The notes beneath the pieces were generated by a model. The model was not told the origin of the DNA. It saw only the letters and a program-made list of their open reading frames with translations, and did not search any database. Position numbers and translations under genes: made by a program. A stretch of DNA of 64,000 nt from Macrococcus sp. 19Msa1099 (GTDB taxonomy: Bacteria > Bacillota > Bacilli > Staphylococcales > Staphylococcaceae), in the NCBI GenBank assembly GCA_019357535.2, contig CP079955.1:1736001-1800000 (forward strand), given 5' to 3'. The first letter of the stretch is position 1. The number at the start of each line of letters is the position of its first letter. Below are positions 61,363 through 64,000 of the stretch, one piece after another.

Positions 61363-63081
61363 TTAAGACATGACTTGTGCATATTGTGCCTGCTGTAATC
61401 GATAATATTTACCTTGCTGTGCGATGAGGTCGTCGTGACTGCCACTTTCAACGATGCGCCCATTCTCTATAAAAAGAATTCGGTCCACATCTCTTATCGT
61501 TGACAGACGGTGGGCAATCGTCAGTGTTGTACGCCCTTCTGATAAGCGTTTAAATGCTGCCTGTATACGATTCTCTGTTTCAACGTCAAGCGCACTTGTC
61601 GCCTCATCCAGTATAATAATCGGCGGGTTCTTCAAGAACATACGCGCAATAGAAACACGCTGCTTCTGCCCCCCTGATAACTTCGTACCGCGTTCTCCTA
61701 CAATCGTGTTTATACCCTCTGGCAACGTATCAACAAACGCTTTCAGCTGGGCTTGTTCTACTGCCCACATAATCTCCTCATCTGTCGCTTCCAAATTCCC
61801 ATACGCGATATTCTCTTTTAATGTGCCGCTAAAGAGAAATACATCTTGCTGCACGATACCAATCTGTTTACGCAGAGATGCTAACGTATAGTCCTTTATA
61901 TTCTGTCCATTCATAGTAATCTTGCCGTGCGATGGATCATAGAACCTCGGCAGCAATGAACAGATTGTCGTCTTGCCGCCACCACTCGGTCCGACAAGTG
62001 CGATATGTTCCCCGCGCTGAATTGAAAACGATAGATCGTCAAGAATCGTCTGTTCGCCGTACTTGAACGTCACATGGTCATAGACAATCTCTTCCGGTAC
62101 TTGTTCGAAGCTTACGGCATGAGCGCTATCCTTAACAGCAGGTTCTGTCGCCATAATCTCCTTGAAGTTGCTAAATCCAGCAATACCTTTCGGGAAGAGT
62201 TCGATGATCAGGTTAATCGACTGTAACGGCTTGAATAATATATCCGTAATCATAATAAATGCAACGAACTCTCCATAGCTCATCATATTCTGTAGTACGA
62301 AGTAACAGCCTAATATCAATACAATGATCAATGTAAACTTCTGTGAGATATAACCAATCGATGTGTTCCACGACATGTAGTTATACGCCTTTAATTTCGT
62401 ACGTCTAAAGTCTTCATTCGTCTCTTTAAAACGTTCGTTCTCATAACGTTCATTCGTGAATGCCTGTACTAGACGAATGCCACCGATTGTCTCACTGATG
62501 ACATCGTTGAACGCAGATACATTGCCAAACAATCTGCGGAACTGCGTCGTCATCTTACGGTTAAAGTATAACGTTAAAGCGAAGATGAGCGGTACGATAC
62601 AAAACGTGATTAACGCAAGCTTTACATCAATCGTGAGCATAATAATCAGCGCACCAATGACCGTCATCACGGCAACGAACACCTCTTCAGGACCGTGATG
62701 CGCAAGTTCACCGATATCCATCAGATCATTCGTCAGCCGACCCATGAGCTTTCCTGTCTTATTACGGTCAAAGAATCCGAAGTTCAGACGCTGCATATGC
62801 TGATACAGTTCATTCCGGATATCACGTTCAATATTTGTCCCGAGCTTATGCCCCCAGTAAGTCACGATAAATTTAAGGATCGTGACAAACCCGAACACTA
62901 AAAACAAGCCGACCGCACCAAGCACGATATTCGGCCAGTCTTTCGACGGTAACAGCTTATCAATAAACAAACTCGTCATTAATGGAAAGATGAGCTCCAG
63001 TACGCCGACAAATACCGCTGAACCAAAATCCAGCATAAACAAACCCTTATACGGCTTGTAGTATTCAAAGAATGATTTCAT
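61363..63081 (-). CDS. ABC exporter, fused membrane and ATPase domains
   Basis: 572 residues. Six membrane segments in about 1-310, then the ATPase: Walker A GPSGGGKT, Q-loop QQDVFLF, signature LSGGQKQRVSIARMF, Walker B IIILDEATSALD and H-loop AHRLSTI. A homodimeric half-transporter of the Sav1866/BmrA type, exporting lipids or drugs. GAGGTAACTCAT precedes the ATG. Confidence 0.93.
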   Translation of the reverse strand: MKSFFEYYKPYKGLFMLDFGSAVFVGVLELIFPLMTSLFIDKLLPSKDWPNIVLGAVGLFLVFGFVTILKFIVTYWGHKLGTNIERDIRNELYQHMQRLNFGFFDRNKTGKLMGRLTNDLMDIGELAHHGPEEVFVAVMTVIGALIIMLTIDVKLALITFCIVPLIFALTLYFNRKMTTQFRRLFGNVSAFNDVISETIGGIRLVQAFTNERYENERFKETNEDFRRTKLKAYNYMSWNTSIGYISQKFTLIIVLILGCYFVLQNMMSYGEFVAFIMITDILFKPLQSINLIIELFPKGIAGFSNFKEIMATEPAVKDSAHAVSFEQVPEEIVYDHVTFKYGEQTILDDLSFSIQRGEHIALVGPSGGGKTTICSLLPRFYDPSHGKITMNGQNIKDYTLASLRKQIGIVQQDVFLFSGTLKENIAYGNLEATDEEIMWAVEQAQLKAFVDTLPEGINTIVGERGTKLSGGQKQRVSIARMFLKNPPIIILDEATSALDVETENRIQAAFKRLSEGRTTLTIAHRLSTIRDVDRILFIENGRIVESGSHDDLIAQQGKYYRLQQAQYAQVMS

Positions 63082-63219
63082 ATGAGTTACCTCTACCCTT
63101 TAATATAATATGTATATTTTAACATAGGACAGACAGGTATTTGATATAGATGTCCTTTTAAGTTTTATTTGCAAATATTAGGGTATAATAATACACAAAT
63201 ATAGGAAAGGGTGCAGAAC

Positions 63220-63783
63220 ATGGATGAATTAATTGTCAGAAAAAGTATCGTAAAACAAGCTTTTGTAACCTTTATGTCCCTCGGCCTTACTGCACTAGGC
63301 GCTTTTTTTCTATACATAGGAATCGAATATAATACATTGTTCGCCATTTTATTTGGTATTTTCATTTTATTAATATTCGGTTTCTTTACTTTCCATCATA
63401 TTAAATTACTTATTGATGGCCATGACCTCGTGATACTGAACAACAAAGGTTTCTATGATTATTCCAGTGCAATCTCAACGAAAGATCAGCTCATTAAATG
63501 GACAGATGTCAGAGACATTGCATTGACAACTATGGGCGGGAAATTATTCGTGTCGATTGAAGTTGAAAATTTTCATGAATTGCTTAAAAGTCAAAACGCG
63601 ATGTCAAAAAAAGCGATGCGTCTGAATAATAAGATTGGATACAAAGATATCAATATTACGACGCAAAATGCAAAAGGTATGGACGCAAATGACCTGGCGA
63701 TTATAATGCAGGACTATCATGCAAAGTATGGTAATGCGATTAACTACGAAGCTGGCGAACTTAAACACCTAAAAGACTTATAA
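63220..63783 (+). CDS. Two-pass membrane protein of the STM3941 type
   Basis: 187 residues. Two hydrophobic segments near 18-60 (LGLTALGAFFLYIGI; LFAILFGIFILLIFGFFTF), then a PH-like domain: HDLVILNNKGFYDYSSAISTKDQLIKWTDVRDIALTTMGGKLFVSIEV. That layout is seen in STM3941 and other bacterial PH proteins. ATG at 63220, 9 bases after GAAAGG. Function unknown. Confidence 0.75.
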   Translation: MDELIVRKSIVKQAFVTFMSLGLTALGAFFLYIGIEYNTLFAILFGIFILLIFGFFTFHHIKLLIDGHDLVILNNKGFYDYSSAISTKDQLIKWTDVRDIALTTMGGKLFVSIEVENFHELLKSQNAMSKKAMRLNNKIGYKDINITTQNAKGMDANDLAIIMQDYHAKYGNAINYEAGELKHLKDL

Positions 63784-63815
63784 TATATACATATTAATGT
63801 TCGAAAGGATGCGCT

Positions 63816-64000
63816 ATGACAAATACATCACGAAATAAACTTATTATTATATGCTTCAGCTTAATCGTTCTGATTACTCTATTCATTATCATCACGAATA
63901 AAAAGACGCATGTTGTAACCCACAAAGCAAATAATCCTGAACACTTCACTACGAGTGATGGTACGCAGATTAACTATCTTATCTACCCTGCAAAACACGC
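63816..64000 (+). CDS. Partial CDS, membrane-anchored protein (runs off the right edge)
   Basis: 61 codons visible: MTNTSRNKLI, a hydrophobic anchor (IICFSLIVLITLFIIIT), then THKANNPEHFTTSDGTQINYLIYPAKH. GAAAGG lies 8 bases before the ATG. The FTTSDGTQINYLIYP segment looks like the start of an alpha/beta hydrolase domain, but too little is present to decide. Confidence 0.65.
   Translation, partial: MTNTSRNKLIIICFSLIVLITLFIIITNKKTHVVTHKANNPEHFTTSDGTQINYLIYPAKH

Noticed and set aside
1-64000. tRNA, rRNA or classical riboswitch
   Set aside because: No cloverleaf, rRNA-like stretch or known riboswitch core was recognised by reading; a covariance-model search was not possible here and could still find one.

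Overview
The window looks like a chromosomal segment of a low-GC Gram-positive coccus of the Staphylococcaceae, most likely Macrococcus or a close relative. The left end has the pcrA-pcrB-yerC and yebE-yebG-purB neighbourhoods shared by bacilli and staphylococci. It also carries nos, a Mn-dependent pyrophosphatase, an aureolysin-like protease, cadAC and SdcS. A complete spermidine pathway (speA-speD-speE-speB) argues against Staphylococcus aureus itself. The genus is an inference; no rRNA or other marker gene lies in the window.

Layout. 1-8191 (minus strand): pcrA (partial), pcrB, two tandem VanY-type lipoproteins, yerC, purB, a NETI protein, a DUF2179 protein, nadE and pncB. 8299-10510 (plus): an MFS transporter overlapping nos. 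10669-18210: a degenerate Fst-like type I toxin whose terminator loop is split by a 7.4-kb composite transposon. The transposon has two direct 1477-bp IS3-family copies around an ArsR repressor, a P1B-4 metal ATPase, a serine recombinase and PTS debris. 18410-19486: small membrane proteins. 19628-28408: a beta-helix protein, nicotinamidase-like hydrolase, ppaC, an acetyltransferase, a dehydrogenase, an aldehyde dehydrogenase, a nitrilase-family amidase, a NERD protein and a lactonase. 28500-32263: the polyamine operon. 32368-42343: a YolD-like protein, an LPDTG surface protein, a C45 hydrolase, a Nudix fusion, NamA, a HAD phosphatase, an M29 aminopeptidase and a thioredoxin-like protein. 42708-45451: an M4 metalloprotease with a PlcR-like regulator and an unlisted 32-residue peptide gene. 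45770-51321: a monooxygenase, an acetyltransferase, yidC with a leader ORF, and cadA-cadC. 51466-64000: a phosphatase, SdcS, a Ktr subunit, small membrane proteins, a disulfide oxidoreductase, DUF2975/DUF805 proteins, an ABC exporter and two membrane proteins, the last one partial.

The two most interesting systems are regulatory. (1) Upstream of the M4 protease is a 32-codon secreted-peptide gene ending in DNLPEWHLW. It is divergent from a 283-residue PlcR-like regulator, and palindromes with PlcR-box geometry lie at both promoters. This is a candidate RNPP quorum-sensing circuit controlling a protease. (2) yidC is preceded by an 89-codon leader encoding one membrane segment and a C-terminus resembling Bacillus MifM. 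The leader's last codons form one arm of a perfect 15-bp hairpin whose other arm holds the yidC Shine-Dalgarno sequence, so it is a candidate ribosome-arrest sensor of membrane insertion.

Four tandem-repeat arrays fill intergenic spaces: 41-bp units at 27001 and 48570, 118-bp palindromic units at 36319, and 62-bp units at 56699. Three of the four lie between convergent genes.
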